A stretch of 64,000 bases of DNA from Bacillus_P idriensis_A (GCF_050483325.1 NZ_JBCMYF010000031.1:1-64000), one strand, 5' to 3'. Positions 1 through 9,440 are shown, numbered from the stretch's first letter. Notes: generated by a model not told the origin, from the letters alone. Numbers and translations are program-made.

Positions 1-21
1 CACTTGACTAATCGTAAGAAG

Positions 22-330
22 GAGGCTGGGACAAAAGGTTTCCAACCAAAGAAAAATCCGAACTATTATGTGAAATTCCAACTTGAATTTCGTTTTAGTT
101 CGGATTTTTTTCTTTGACAAAATGGTAGAAACCTTAAGTGGATTGCAGCGGATAAACTTGACTCCTGCGGGAGAATAGAGCGAAATGGAAGACCCCGCAG
201 GCTCGCCGAGGAGGCTTCCACGCTCCCCGCGGAAAGCAAGTTCCTGCAGCGGAAAGGAACGGACATTATTTATCATGAAAGACAACAATCTATGCGAAAA
301 TAGCCATTTTTTTAAATGGTTTTCGCACAC
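22..330. repeat. Composite Bacillaceae-type intergenic repeat
   Basis: A non-coding block made of three structured parts. Positions 34-135 form a long imperfect inverted repeat: the arms AAATCCGAACTA and TAGTTCGGATTT (about 54-65 and 96-107) are flanked by matching GGTTTCC/GGTAGAAACC ends. Positions 150-265 are GC-rich, with motifs such as GACTCCTGCGGGAGAA, CCCGCAGG, GAGGAGGCTTCC and CCGCGGAAAGC; I recognise these from intergenic repeats scattered through Bacillaceae genomes. Positions 294-326 form a hairpin with GCGAAAA and CCATTT arms against AAATGG and TTTTCGC. Short ORFs inside it have no support. The block separates the window edge from the Excalibur gene, and only one copy lies in this window. 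Repeat family membership is from memory, not a search. Confidence 0.6.
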
Positions 331-391
331 TTCAATGTTCGGCTTTCATTCAGGAGATGATTGTTATGTCCGAGCCTCTCAACAAACACGT

Positions 392-661
392 TCACTTCTC
401 ACAAGCAATTAAATCTTTATCACGGTCACTCTTTGTATTTGCATTATACAGATCTTTTGAAACAAACGGTTTGTATTTCGTTTTTCCGCCTTTATTTTTT
501 ACTTTAGAAGACTGTGCGACTCCGCCCTTATAATCTTTGTTCAATTCTGTGCAGTTTTTGTACGTTTTCGCTTTAGCCTTTGCATCAACGGTATCTGCTG
601 CTGTAAAAGAAAAACCAAGGACTAGTGCTAAAGAAAGCAAAAATGTTAATATATTCTTCAT
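392..661 (-). CDS. Small secreted Excalibur-domain protein
   Basis: An 89-residue protein with an N-terminal signal peptide (lysine after the start, then a hydrophobic run to about residue 22, then an Ala-rich cleavage region). It ends in an Excalibur calcium-binding domain: the NCTELNKDYKGGV segment at about 36-48 and the acidic loop SDRDKDLIACEK at the end, which pairs the two family cysteines (Cys37 and Cys87). It is expected to act outside the cell, binding calcium. Excalibur domains are often fused to secreted nucleases, but here the domain stands alone. It diverges from the metalloprotease gene at 880 across about 220 bases of AT-rich sequence that must carry both promoters. The exact role is unknown. 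Confidence 0.85.
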   Translation of the reverse strand: MKNILTFLLSLALVLGFSFTAADTVDAKAKAKTYKNCTELNKDYKGGVAQSSKVKNKGGKTKYKPFVSKDLYNANTKSDRDKDLIACEK

Positions 662-879
662 TTATAGTTCATTCCTCTCATAATCAATATTTTCTTATCT
701 TAATAGATAAATTTAAATATTACAATCCAATGTTAACTCCTTTCGACAAAAACCAACATATGTCGAATAATTTATCCTTCTTAAGTTGCAAATTCACAGG
801 GAAAATATAGTAAACTACTAAAGTTATAATAATCTTATTTACCTATGTTTTTATACCTAAATGGCAGGGAGAAATTTTC

Positions 880-3800
880 ATGAAGAAGTTTATTAGTTTG
901 CTGATCATTGGCTTTCTTTTAGCAGGACCGCTTACCACTGGCTATGTCCACGCAGAAACACCCAAGAAACTTACAGCTGAATTAAACGCTGATGAAAAAC
1001 CAAGAAAAGAAAAATCCGGCAAGAGTGCTTCCTATAATCCGGATGATTATCCTCTCGTGGAAAACAACGATTACATCGGTACTTTAGTAGACAGCTTCAG
1101 CGCTTTTCATTCATTTACATTTAATTCATTAACGAGTCTTTCAGATGAATTAAAGCTTTCACTGCTCTACCAGATAGATGCATACAGCGGTCAAGAACCT
1201 TATACTACGCTTGAGTTTTATAAAGAAGATAATGGTTCATTGACGTATTTGACCCAGGCTTATTTCTATCTATCCTTTAGCGGCACCCTTACTTTAAGTG
1301 TGACTCTGCCAAAATCTTTATACGCAGAAGAAGAGTATGTTTATGTCAGGGTAGGTACTTCCAATTCCTTAAGTGACACCTATTATTCAGATACTGCAAG
1401 ATTCAAAGTGAAAAATCCGGATTTTACGGGCGACTCCGGTTCTGATGATTACGTCATTATCAGCAATGAATCAACTTATGCAGAAGGATCCCAAAGCACT
1501 GGTTCTTTCCAAATCAACAATGAGAAATATACCTTTGATAAAAAATTGGATCTTGGCGCCTATCAAATCGATGCAGATAAACCTTTTAACATCAAGAAAA
1601 ACAAAGACAAAATGTTCTCCAAACAGCAGACTGAGAAAATGCCAGATTACCAGACAGGAGATCAAAAACCGTTTTGGGTAACAAATTTCAGTAACAATCA
1701 GGATTATCAAATTCATGCATCCTTGTTGCACAGTGGTTCAAAAACAAACATATGGGTGCATGATAATCAGATTTCTGCCGCTGATGCCAAAAAGCTGTCT
1801 GACGAATTTGACAGCAGCATCCACCCTGCAGTCGTCAGCCATTTTGCCCCTGAATCAGATGTAAATGGGGATGGAAAGATCAATATTTTAGTTTTTGATA
1901 TCCAGGATGGCTTTACAGGCAGCGGCGGCTATATTGGCGGCTACTTCTATGGCGGCGATCTGTACAATATGACCCACTCGAATCAATCAGAGATTTTCTA
2001 CATTGATACCTATCCGTTAATGGGAATGAGTTCTTATAAAGCTGTAGAAAATTCTTATGAAACACTGGCCCATGAATTTCAGCACATGGTCAATTACAAT
2101 CAGAATGTGTTCATTGAAGGAAATACAAACATGGATACATGGCTGAATGAAGCTCTTTCAATGGCAGCAGAACAAATCTACACAGGACAGGCTTTAACCA
2201 GCCGAATTGATTACTATAATGCATCCAATTCTATTAAAAATGGACACTCTCTCTTATACTGGGATCGATATGGTGATACCTTGTCAAACTATTCCCTTTC
2301 CTATTTATTCGGGCAATACGTAAGAATTCAGGCTAATCAGGGAAATCGTATTTTCAAGGATATTCTAAAAGATCCAAACAGCGACTACCGTGCAGTTGAA
2401 AATGCGGTACAAAAATACATTGATCCAGCACTCAGCTTCGGTGAATTTATGACGAATTTCCGCGGAGCCTTATTATTAAAAAACAAAACAGGTGAATATG
2501 GCTTCAAAGGCGAACCGGCTTTTGACGCCTTAAGTGAAAGAGTTTACGGAGGATCCTCTACCTATCTAAGAGGTGGCGGAGCCCTTGTAAAAAAGACAAA
2601 TACAGCGGATATTCCTGCAGATAAAGGAACCGACGTCACTTATACCTTCATCAGCGGTGAAGAGCAAGACACTGCTGCACCTGCAGCACCTGCCGTCAAT
2701 CCAGTTTCAGACCACGATCATGCAGTCTCAGGAACAGCAGAACCTAACGCAATGATCTATGTAAAAAAAGGAACAGAAACACTTGGAAACGATTTTGCAA
2801 ATGAAACCGGCGAATTCAGTGTTGGCATTCAAGTACAGCAGGCCGGTACTGAATTGAAAGTCTACGCAGCAGATGCAGCCGGCAACAATAGCCAAGAATT
2901 AACTGTCATCGTTCAAGATCGGACAGCACCGCCCGTACCACAGGTGAATCCAGTCGGCGACAATCAAACAGCTGTTACCGGAAAAGCAGAAGCCGGTTCT
3001 AAGGTATATGTAAAAAAAGGCAGCACAGCTCTCGGCCTTGCCGCTGCAAATTCATCTGGTATTTTTAGTGCAGCAATTGCCAAACAACCTGCCGGAACAA
3101 CACTTATCCTCTACTCAGAAGATGCTGCCGGCAATAAGAGCAGCGAAATAACAATAAAAGTACAAGATAAAACCGCTCCTGCTATTCCTGCAGTTGATCC
3201 TATAGGTGACAATCAAACAATCGTAACTGGTAAAGCGGAAGCTAACTCTGCTGTTGCTGTTAAAAATGGAACTATAATTCTTGGCGAAACAAAAACAAAT
3301 AATGCTGGAGAATTTGCAGCAGACATTAAAACAAAGCAAAAAGCCGGAACCACTCTTTCCATTTATGCAAAGGATGCGGCTGGCAATCAAAGTGCAGCGG
3401 TTTCTGTTCAGGTAGCAGATAAAACGGCTCCAGATAAACCCGCTGTTGATCCAGTAGCTGACAATCAAACGATTGTTACTGGTAAAGCGGAAGCTAACTC
3501 TGCTGTTACTGTTAAAAATGGAACTATAATTCTTGGCGAAACAAAAACAAATAATGCCGGAGAATTTTCAGCAGATATCAAAACAAAACAAAAAGCCGGG
3601 ACCACTCTCTCCATCTATGCAAAAGACGCGGCTGGCAACCTAAGTGCAGCGGTTTCTGTTCAAGTAGCGGATAAAACGGCACCCGCTAAACCTACAGTTG
3701 ATCCAGTTGCCGACAATCAAACGGTTGTTACTGGTAAAGCGGAAGCTAACTCTACTGTTACTGTTAAAAATGGAACTATCACTCTTAGCGAAACAAAAAC

Positions 3801-4932
3801 AAATAATGCTGGGGTATTTTCAGCAGACATCAAAACAAAGCAAAAAGCCGGGACCACTCTCTCCATCTATGCAAAGGACGCGGCTGGCAACCTAAGTGCA
3901 GCGGCTTCTGTTCAGGTAGCAGATAAAACGGCACCTGCTAAACCTACAGTTGATCCAGTAGCTGACAATCAAACGATTGTTACTGGTAAAGCCGAAGCTA
4001 ATTCTACCATCACTGTTAAAAACGGAACCACTGCTCTTGGGGAAGCAAAAACAAATAGTGCTGGGGTATTTTCAGCAGACATTAAAACAAAGCAAAAAGC
4101 TGGGGCCACTCTCTCCATCTATGCAAAAGACGCGGCTGGCAATCAAAGTGCAATTGTTTCAATTCAAGTAGTGGATAAAACAGCTCCAGATAAGCCTACT
4201 GTTGATCCAGTAGCTGACAATCAAACGGTTGTTACTGGTAAAGCGGAAGCTAACTCTGCTGTTACTGTTAAAAATGGAACTGCTGTTCTTGGAGAAGCAA
4301 AAGCAAATAGCACAGGAGACTTTTCAGCAGATATCAAAACGAAACTAACTTCCGGAACTCTTCTTACCATTTATACGAAGGATGCAGCCGGCAACCAAAG
4401 TCCTTCGACTACTGTAGAAGTTACTAAAAAAACAATGCCTGCAAAACCAACAGTAACCACAGTAGGCGATAATACCACTGTTATTACCGGAAAAGCAGAT
4501 GCCGGCTCAACCGTCTATTTGAAAAATCGCGGTAAAACTATTGGTACCGCAGTAGCGGACAGCAGCGGCAGCTTCTCCATCACGCTTAAAGAGAAACAAA
4601 AAGCAAGATCCATTCTATTCCTCTATTCCGTAAAAGATAAAGGGAACAGAAGCCCGATACTCATCATGAAAGTCGCTGATCAAACAGCACCTAAGACGCC
4701 TGCCGTAAAGAAACTTTCTTCACGATCTACATTTGTGACAGGAAAAGCGGAAATTGGCTCAACGGTATATGTCTATAATGGGACTGCAAGCCTTGGAAAA
4801 ACTACTGTACGTTCAAAATCAGGAGTATACAGAGTGAAGATTAAAGCACAGAAAAAAGGAACCACATTATCTGTGTATGCAGAAGATAAGGCTGGGAATA
4901 AAAGCAGCAAGAAGGATATGATCGTTCGATAA
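880..4932 (+). CDS. Secreted M30-like zinc metalloprotease with nine Ig-like repeats
   Basis: A 1350-residue exported protein. Residues 1-25 form a signal peptide ending near HAE. The catalytic part (about 200-560) contains DVNGDGKINILVFDI, then the zinc motif HEFQHMVN with His398, Glu399 and His402, and a likely third ligand Glu424 in WLNEALS. This arrangement matches the hyicolysin (M30) type rather than thermolysin. From about residue 605 to the end there are nine Ig-like (Big_6/OmpX-style) modules of about 84 residues, each starting near PVDPVADNQT..VTGKAEAN and ending DAAGNxS. No LPXTG, SLH or CWB2 anchor is seen, so the repeats may themselves bind the wall or matrix. The SD GGGAG sits about 9 bases before the ATG. 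A strong terminator follows. The substrate is unknown. Confidence 0.85.
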   Translation: MKKFISLLIIGFLLAGPLTTGYVHAETPKKLTAELNADEKPRKEKSGKSASYNPDDYPLVENNDYIGTLVDSFSAFHSFTFNSLTSLSDELKLSLLYQIDAYSGQEPYTTLEFYKEDNGSLTYLTQAYFYLSFSGTLTLSVTLPKSLYAEEEYVYVRVGTSNSLSDTYYSDTARFKVKNPDFTGDSGSDDYVIISNESTYAEGSQSTGSFQINNEKYTFDKKLDLGAYQIDADKPFNIKKNKDKMFSKQQTEKMPDYQTGDQKPFWVTNFSNNQDYQIHASLLHSGSKTNIWVHDNQISAADAKKLSDEFDSSIHPAVVSHFAPESDVNGDGKINILVFDIQDGFTGSGGYIGGYFYGGDLYNMTHSNQSEIFYIDTYPLMGMSSYKAVENSYETLAHEFQHMVNYNQNVFIEGNTNMDTWLNEALSMAAEQIYTGQALTSRIDYYNASNSIKNGHSLLYWDRYGDTLSNYSLSYLFGQYVRIQANQGNRIFKDILKDPNSDYRAVENAVQKYIDPALSFGEFMTNFRGALLLKNKTGEYGFKGEPAFDALSERVYGGSSTYLRGGGALVKKTNTADIPADKGTDVTYTFISGEEQDTAAPAAPAVNPVSDHDHAVSGTAEPNAMIYVKKGTETLGNDFANETGEFSVGIQVQQAGTELKVYAADAAGNNSQELTVIVQDRTAPPVPQVNPVGDNQTAVTGKAEAGSKVYVKKGSTALGLAAANSSGIFSAAIAKQPAGTTLILYSEDAAGNKSSEITIKVQDKTAPAIPAVDPIGDNQTIVTGKAEANSAVAVKNGTIILGETKTNNAGEFAADIKTKQKAGTTLSIYAKDAAGNQSAAVSVQVADKTAPDKPAVDPVADNQTIVTGKAEANSAVTVKNGTIILGETKTNNAGEFSADIKTKQKAGTTLSIYAKDAAGNLSAAVSVQVADKTAPAKPTVDPVADNQTVVTGKAEANSTVTVKNGTITLSETKTNNAGVFSADIKTKQKAGTTLSIYAKDAAGNLSAAASVQVADKTAPAKPTVDPVADNQTIVTGKAEANSTITVKNGTTALGEAKTNSAGVFSADIKTKQKAGATLSIYAKDAAGNQSAIVSIQVVDKTAPDKPTVDPVADNQTVVTGKAEANSAVTVKNGTAVLGEAKANSTGDFSADIKTKLTSGTLLTIYTKDAAGNQSPSTTVEVTKKTMPAKPTVTTVGDNTTVITGKADAGSTVYLKNRGKTIGTAVADSSGSFSITLKEKQKARSILFLYSVKDKGNRSPILIMKVADQTAPKTPAVKKLSSRSTFVTGKAEIGSTVYVYNGTASLGKTTVRSKSGVYRVKIKAQKKGTTLSVYAEDKAGNKSSKKDMIVR
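3169..4428 (+). repeat. Five tandem 252-bp units inside the metalloprotease gene
   Basis: Five in-frame units start at about 3169, 3421, 3673, 3925 and 4177, each exactly 252 bases (84 codons). Each encodes one Ig-like module beginning KTAP and containing the VTGKAEANS segment. Neighbouring units are nearly identical in DNA, whereas the outer four modules of the same protein are well diverged. This points to recent tandem amplification. Copy number could change by slippage or recombination without breaking the frame. Confidence 0.9.
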
Positions 4933-4934
4933 TT

Positions 4935-4977
4935 AAAAAAGATGGCTGGAGATTTATTAATTCCAGCCATCTTTTTT
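4935..4977. terminator. Bidirectional rho-independent terminator
   Basis: The stem AAAAAAGATGGCTGGA (4935-4950) pairs perfectly with TCCAGCCATCTTTTTT (4962-4977) around an 11-base AT-rich loop. Both strands end in a T tract, so it can end the protease transcript from the left and the ROK kinase transcript from the right (stop at 5006). Confidence 0.92.
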
Positions 4978-5005
4978 ATTTTTCATATCAGCACTGCAAA
5001 CATCC

Positions 5006-5899
5006 TTATAGGTACTGTCCAGGAACCATCGCAGCTCCTACAACTCCAGCCTTCTGATCCAAAGATGCAAGCTCTACTTTCAAATGCGGTCTAAGACTGG
5101 GATATAAAAGAGGAAGCACTTTCCCCTTTAATGGATCCAGCATTAAGTCTTTAGATTTCATGACTCCGCCGCCAAGAACAATAACTTCTGGATTTAAAGT
5201 ATGAACGATATTGGCTATCCCAATGGCCAAGTAGTTAAGGGCTTCATCAATGATTGCTGCTGCCTCCTGATTGCCTTCTTTAGCAAGCAGGAACACCTCT
5301 TTAGCACCATGGCCCGGCCCAAAGACAGACTCCGCTTTTCTCCCGATTGCCGTCCCGCTTGCAAGAGCCTCTAATGCTCCCTTATTAAGGTTTGGAGCAC
5401 CGATTGCATGGGGATCTACTATCATATTTCCAATCTCTCCGCAGTTTCCCTGAGCACCTGAAATAACCTTGCCGTCATATACATATCCCCCTCCGACTCC
5501 TGTAGAAACGGTAATGTAAAAGACACTGTCTGCTTTTTTGCCAGCACCGATCAGTGCTTCTGCAAGTGCAGCCGCATTGGCATCGTTTTCAAGATACACC
5601 GGCAAATCAACGGCCGACGCAATTGTTTTTGTCAATTCGATATTTTGCCAGCCCGGAAGATTGGGCGGTTCTATAATAATCCCATTCTTCGCATCCAGCG
5701 GTCCAGGTGCCCCAATGCCAACAGCTTGAACAGCATGCCTTGCCTGCAGCCCCTGAATCATGACAATGATCTTCTCAATAGCCCTATGAGGTCCATTCCG
5801 CACTTCTGTAGAACAACCAAGCTCTTCTATAATACTTCCATTATCATCTATCACTGCCACCCGGATGTTTGTACCGCCTAAATCGACTCCAATGTTCAT
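5006..5899 (-). CDS. ROK-family sugar kinase (zinc motif lost)
   Basis: A 297-residue protein with the ROK/ASKHA fold. It has the N-terminal phosphate loop GVDLGGTNIRVAVID, a second ATP motif STGVGGG, and the C-terminal GGGVMKS adenosine loop. ROK kinases phosphorylate glucose, mannose, fructose or N-acetyl sugars in the cytoplasm. Two usual features are missing: the ExGH substrate/zinc motif reads EIGN, and the CxCGxxGCxE zinc knuckle is absent, replaced by DPHAIGAPNLNKGALE. Sugar specificity is therefore unclear. I start it at 5899 because GGTGGGGG lies just upstream, while the in-frame ATG 18 bases earlier has no SD. It is separated from the iol operon by a terminator at 6057-6078, so it needs its own promoter. 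A glucokinase-like or fructokinase-like role is possible. Confidence 0.8.
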   Translation of the reverse strand: MNIGVDLGGTNIRVAVIDDNGSIIEELGCSTEVRNGPHRAIEKIIVMIQGLQARHAVQAVGIGAPGPLDAKNGIIIEPPNLPGWQNIELTKTIASAVDLPVYLENDANAAALAEALIGAGKKADSVFYITVSTGVGGGYVYDGKVISGAQGNCGEIGNMIVDPHAIGAPNLNKGALEALASGTAIGRKAESVFGPGHGAKEVFLLAKEGNQEAAAIIDEALNYLAIGIANIVHTLNPEVIVLGGGVMKSKDLMLDPLKGKVLPLLYPSLRPHLKVELASLDQKAGVVGAAMVPGQYL

Positions 5900-6056
5900 T
5901 TTCCCCCACCATCCCATTAAATCTTTTGTATAAGATTAATGATAGTGCCTAGTATACTCTTATACAACTCCAATCTTCAGATTGATTCACTTGCATGCAA
6001 TAAACATCATTCCAAATGGAGAATGATAGCTCCTGATGGTTGGAGCAAATAAAAGA

Positions 6057-6078
6057 ACGAGAACCTATTTATTCTCGT
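6057..6078 (-). terminator. Terminator of the iol operon
   Basis: On the minus strand ACGAGAA pairs with TTCTCGT around the 8-base loop TAAATAGG, followed by TCTTTTATTT. It lies about 40 bases past the iolA stop. A second small hairpin (GCTCC at 6029-6033 with GGAGC at 6042-6046) sits just beyond it. Confidence 0.75.
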
Positions 6079-6115
6079 CCTTTCTTTTTTCAGTTTCTCA
6101 AGGAATCTTCGGACC

Positions 6116-7579
6116 TTACATACCCCAATGAGCCGTTACCATTTTTCTTTTCGTGTAAAATTCCACTCCATCTGAACCATTTGCATGGAGGTCTCCATAG
6201 AAAGAGTTTTTCCAGCCAGAGAACGGGAAGAAAGCCATCGGAGCCGGAACTCCAATGTTGACTCCAAGCATTCCAGCTTGAATTTTTTCTCTGAAATAGC
6301 GAACGCTGCTGCCGTCCTGGGTAAACAAACAGGCTCCATTTCCAAAGTCGGATTTGTTGGATAGCTCGATGGCTTCTTTTAAATCCTTAACCCGAACAAT
6401 CGATAATACGGGTGCAAAAATTTCTTCTTTCCAGATCTTCATATCAGTTGTGACTTTATCAAAGATGGTAGGGCCGATAAAATAACCATTTGATTCGGCC
6501 GTATCCTTTCGGCCATCACGGATCAAGATTGCCCCTTCATCCTCACCGGCTTCGATATACCGCTCTGTCCGTTCTTTGTGTTCTTTACGGATAACGGGCC
6601 CTAAGAACACTTCTTCATCAAGCCCGTTTCCTATTTTTATTTTATTTGCATGCTGAACCAGCTTTCCAATGAGTTCATCCGCTACATCCCCAACAGCAAC
6701 AACTACTGAGCAGGCCATGCATCTTTCGCCTGCAGAGCCGTAAGCAGCATTGACAATCTGTCTGACTGCTTCGTCAAGCTTCGCATCAGGCATGACGATA
6801 CTGTGGTTTTTTGCTCCTGCTAATGCCTGCACCCGCTTTCCGTTTGCTGCTGCCGTTTTATAAACATGTTCGGCAACAGGCTGAGAGCCTACAAAGGAAA
6901 TGGCCGGAATGCCAGGATGTTCGAGCATGCCATTCACGACATCATGTGCACCATGAACAAGATTGAAAACCCCATCAGGAAGTCCGGCTTCTTTAAATAA
7001 CTCAGCTAATCGGTTTGCTAATAGCGGTGTTCTCTCAGACGGCTTCAGGACAAAGGTATTTCCGCATGCGATTGCCAGCGGAAACATCCAGCAAGGGACC
7101 ATCATCGGAAAGTTAAAAGGAGTAATTCCTCCTACAACTCCAACAGGATAGCGGAACATGCCTGATTCGATATTTGAAGCAATATCAGGAAGCTGTTTCC
7201 CCATCATGAGAGTTGGAGCTCCAGCGGCAAATTCCACGCATTCAATTCCTCGCTGCACTTCTCCGTATGCTTCCTTATAGCTTTTCCCGTTTTCTTTTGT
7301 GATTAATAGAGCGAGCTCGTCCCAGTGATCAACAAGAAGCTGCTGATATTTAAATAGAATGCGCGCTCTTTTGGGCACAGGAGTCTGACTCCAGTTTTCA
7401 AATGCCGCTTCAGCTGTTTTAACAGCATAATCAAGATCTTCCTTGGCAGAAAGAGGAACGAATGCCATGACTTCATCTGTTGCGGGGTTAGGCACCGGCA
7501 GGGTCTGTGAGGATAATGATTCGATCCACTGGCCTCCTATGTAATTTTTAAGTGTTTGAATATGAGTACTTGTTGTCAT
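6116..7579 (-). CDS. iolA: Methylmalonate-semialdehyde dehydrogenase (acylating)
   Basis: A 487-residue aldehyde dehydrogenase with the MMSDH pattern: NAD loop GGITPFNFPMMVP, VGSQPVAEHVY, and the active-site segment GSAGERCMACS with catalytic Cys287. It converts malonate semialdehyde, the last product of myo-inositol breakdown (and methylmalonate semialdehyde from valine), into acetyl-CoA or propionyl-CoA plus CO2. It is the last gene of the inositol operon, 16 bases after iolC. The ATG at 7579 is preceded by GAGAGGGGAGAAAAG; longer in-frame starts would run back into iolC and lack similarity. The length matches the Bacillus IolA enzyme. It is expected to be cytoplasmic and tetrameric. Confidence 0.95.
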   Translation of the reverse strand: MTTSTHIQTLKNYIGGQWIESLSSQTLPVPNPATDEVMAFVPLSAKEDLDYAVKTAEAAFENWSQTPVPKRARILFKYQQLLVDHWDELALLITKENGKSYKEAYGEVQRGIECVEFAAGAPTLMMGKQLPDIASNIESGMFRYPVGVVGGITPFNFPMMVPCWMFPLAIACGNTFVLKPSERTPLLANRLAELFKEAGLPDGVFNLVHGAHDVVNGMLEHPGIPAISFVGSQPVAEHVYKTAAANGKRVQALAGAKNHSIVMPDAKLDEAVRQIVNAAYGSAGERCMACSVVVAVGDVADELIGKLVQHANKIKIGNGLDEEVFLGPVIRKEHKERTERYIEAGEDEGAILIRDGRKDTAESNGYFIGPTIFDKVTTDMKIWKEEIFAPVLSIVRVKDLKEAIELSNKSDFGNGACLFTQDGSSVRYFREKIQAGMLGVNIGVPAPMAFFPFSGWKNSFYGDLHANGSDGVEFYTKRKMVTAHWGM

Positions 7580-7595
7580 TCTTTTCTCCCCTCTC

Positions 7596-8600
7596 TTAAA
7601 CGGTTTCGCTCTGTCTATGCTTCTTAATAAACCGGTCGACCTGTTCTTCAGTCGGCATCGCATCGGAACAGCTGTGGCTTGAGATGACAATTGCAGCTGC
7701 TGCGCTTCCATATTCCATTGCTTTTGGAAGCTTCCAGCCCTTCATCAATCCATAAATCAGCCCTGCTGCATATGAATCGCCGGCACCGAAGGTTTTGATC
7801 ACATTTGCAGGAAATGCAGAACCTTCAAAAGAGCCGCCATCTTTTGTATAAGCGATGGAGCCATCTTTTCCGTGCTTAATCACGACGATTTTTGCGTGAT
7901 AATCGAACCATTTCTTTGCCGTCTGCCAGTCATTTGCCTCTGTTCTCTGTTCAAATTGTTCCATCATATCAAATTCTTCCCGGGTGCCGATGATCACATC
8001 ACACTTTTCGGCAGCAAGATTGTAATAGATTGCCGTTTCATCTTGAGAAGTCCAAGTATATGGACGGTAATCGATATCAAAGAATACAATGACTCCATGC
8101 TTTCTCGCATACTCTAACACCAAGAAAACCGCTTCTCTTGATGGGCTTTTCGCTAAAGCAGTTCCTGAGATTAAGAGTGATTTAGCCTGTTTGATATAAT
8201 CTTCTCTTATATCCTGAGGTTCTAGCTTTAAATCCGCGGCATTATCTCTGTATAATAGAATGCTGCAGTCTTCAGGACTTTTAATCTCAGTAAAAGCAAG
8301 GCCTGTCACACTTCCGCTTTTATCTGTGATGACATTTGAAGTGTCTATTTGATTCTCTTTTAAATACTGAACAATAAACCGCCCCATCTGGTCATCGGCA
8401 ACCCGCCCAATGAAGCCGGTTTTTTTGCCGAGTCTTGACATGCCGATTGAAATATTGGCAGGAGAACCGCCAACATATTTCGTAAAGGTACGGGTTTCTT
8501 CCATATGACGATTGATTTCATTTGCATTCAAATCGATGCAAAGTCTGCCAACACCGATAAAATCAAGCGATCGATTCGGGTCAAAGGTTAGTAGAGTCAT
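7596..8600 (-). CDS. iolC: 5-dehydro-2-deoxygluconokinase
   Basis: A 334-residue PfkB/ribokinase-family kinase that phosphorylates 2-deoxy-5-keto-D-gluconate to its 6-phosphate in inositol catabolism. Seen in the sequence are the N-terminal GVGRLCIDLNA segment, the sugar-binding GGSPANISIGMSRLG motif, and the C-terminal signature FGAGDSYAAGLIYG with the catalytic base in GAGD (about 272-275). The ATG at 8600 follows AAGGGGTGAAACA; the longer frame that begins inside iolB is not needed. It sits between iolB and iolA, as expected for one pathway unit. The aldolase that acts on its product (IolJ) is not encoded in the window. Confidence 0.94.
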   Translation of the reverse strand: MTLLTFDPNRSLDFIGVGRLCIDLNANEINRHMEETRTFTKYVGGSPANISIGMSRLGKKTGFIGRVADDQMGRFIVQYLKENQIDTSNVITDKSGSVTGLAFTEIKSPEDCSILLYRDNAADLKLEPQDIREDYIKQAKSLLISGTALAKSPSREAVFLVLEYARKHGVIVFFDIDYRPYTWTSQDETAIYYNLAAEKCDVIIGTREEFDMMEQFEQRTEANDWQTAKKWFDYHAKIVVIKHGKDGSIAYTKDGGSFEGSAFPANVIKTFGAGDSYAAGLIYGLMKGWKLPKAMEYGSAAAAIVISSHSCSDAMPTEEQVDRFIKKHRQSETV

Positions 8601-8617
8601 TGTTTCACCCCTTGTTC

Positions 8618-9424
8618 TTATTTTTTCGGCATGAGCCATTCATGCTCGGGATCATTATGGAACTTCCATGTGCGGATTGGTCCTGCCATGACATTTAAGT
8701 AATAGCCTTCATATCCGGGCGGCGTGCTCACAGGATGGTAGCCCTCTGGAACCATAACTGCATCGCCGCTGCTGACCGCCATGGTTTCATTTATGCTTCG
8801 GTCATCTGTATAGACTCTCTGGATAATAAAGCCGTTTTCCGGACTCACACGGTGGTAATACGTTTCTTCCAGATATGATTCTTCCGGCAAATTATTTTGA
8901 TCATGTTTATGCGGTGGGTAGCTCGACCAATTCCCTTCTGGTGTAAACACTTCTACAACAAGCAAGCTGTCTGCCTCTTTTTGTTCAGGCAAAATATTAT
9001 GGATCAGACGTTCCATATTGCCCGAACCTCTTATTTCCACTCCCACATCTTCAGGTCTGATGAGCCTGGCTTTGTATGTACCTTTTCCAGGCGCTTTGCA
9101 TACGGCAAGCTCAAGGTCGGTCGCTGCTGCAACTGTCACTTCGTCTTCTGAAGGAACATAAACGGAGAAGGGCGGAATCTTTTCGAAGATACTCATTCGT
9201 TTGCCGACATTTTCCCACGACACTTCATGTGTACTGACATTTGCTTTTCCTCTCAGAAAAACGAGGCATGCTTCCTGGTCTTCAGTTGCCAGTTTTAATG
9301 TTTGTCCTGCCTTCAATTGATAGATTTCAAATCCAACATATTCCCAATCAGCACTTTGCGGTGTAATGCATAATACACGCCCATTTTGATCCGGCTGATG
9401 GCTTGGAACCATTAACTTCTTCAT
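8618..9424 (-). CDS. iolB: 5-deoxy-glucuronate isomerase
   Basis: A 268-residue bicupin protein of the KduI/IolB family. It isomerises 5-deoxy-D-glucuronate to 2-deoxy-5-keto-D-gluconate. The family region is recognisable in SYPPHKHDQNNLPEESYLEE (His and Glu metal ligands), in YYHRVSPENGFIIQRVYTDD, and in the C-terminal PEGYHPVSTPPGYEGYYLN. It lies between iolE and iolC with short gaps. GAAGGGGGAGAAATC precedes the ATG. The length agrees with the family. Confidence 0.94.
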   Translation of the reverse strand: MKKLMVPSHQPDQNGRVLCITPQSADWEYVGFEIYQLKAGQTLKLATEDQEACLVFLRGKANVSTHEVSWENVGKRMSIFEKIPPFSVYVPSEDEVTVAAATDLELAVCKAPGKGTYKARLIRPEDVGVEIRGSGNMERLIHNILPEQKEADSLLVVEVFTPEGNWSSYPPHKHDQNNLPEESYLEETYYHRVSPENGFIIQRVYTDDRSINETMAVSSGDAVMVPEGYHPVSTPPGYEGYYLNVMAGPIRTWKFHNDPEHEWLMPKK

Positions 9425-9440
9425 TTTGATTTCTCCCCCT

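Noticed and set aside
185..412. Plus-strand ORF in the left-edge repeat
   Set aside because: It is made of the GC-rich repeat and a hairpin, has no SD and no protein-like composition.
3115..3468. Minus-strand ORF opposite the protease repeats
   Set aside because: It is a shadow of the tandem modules, rich in Cys/Ser/Phe, without SD.
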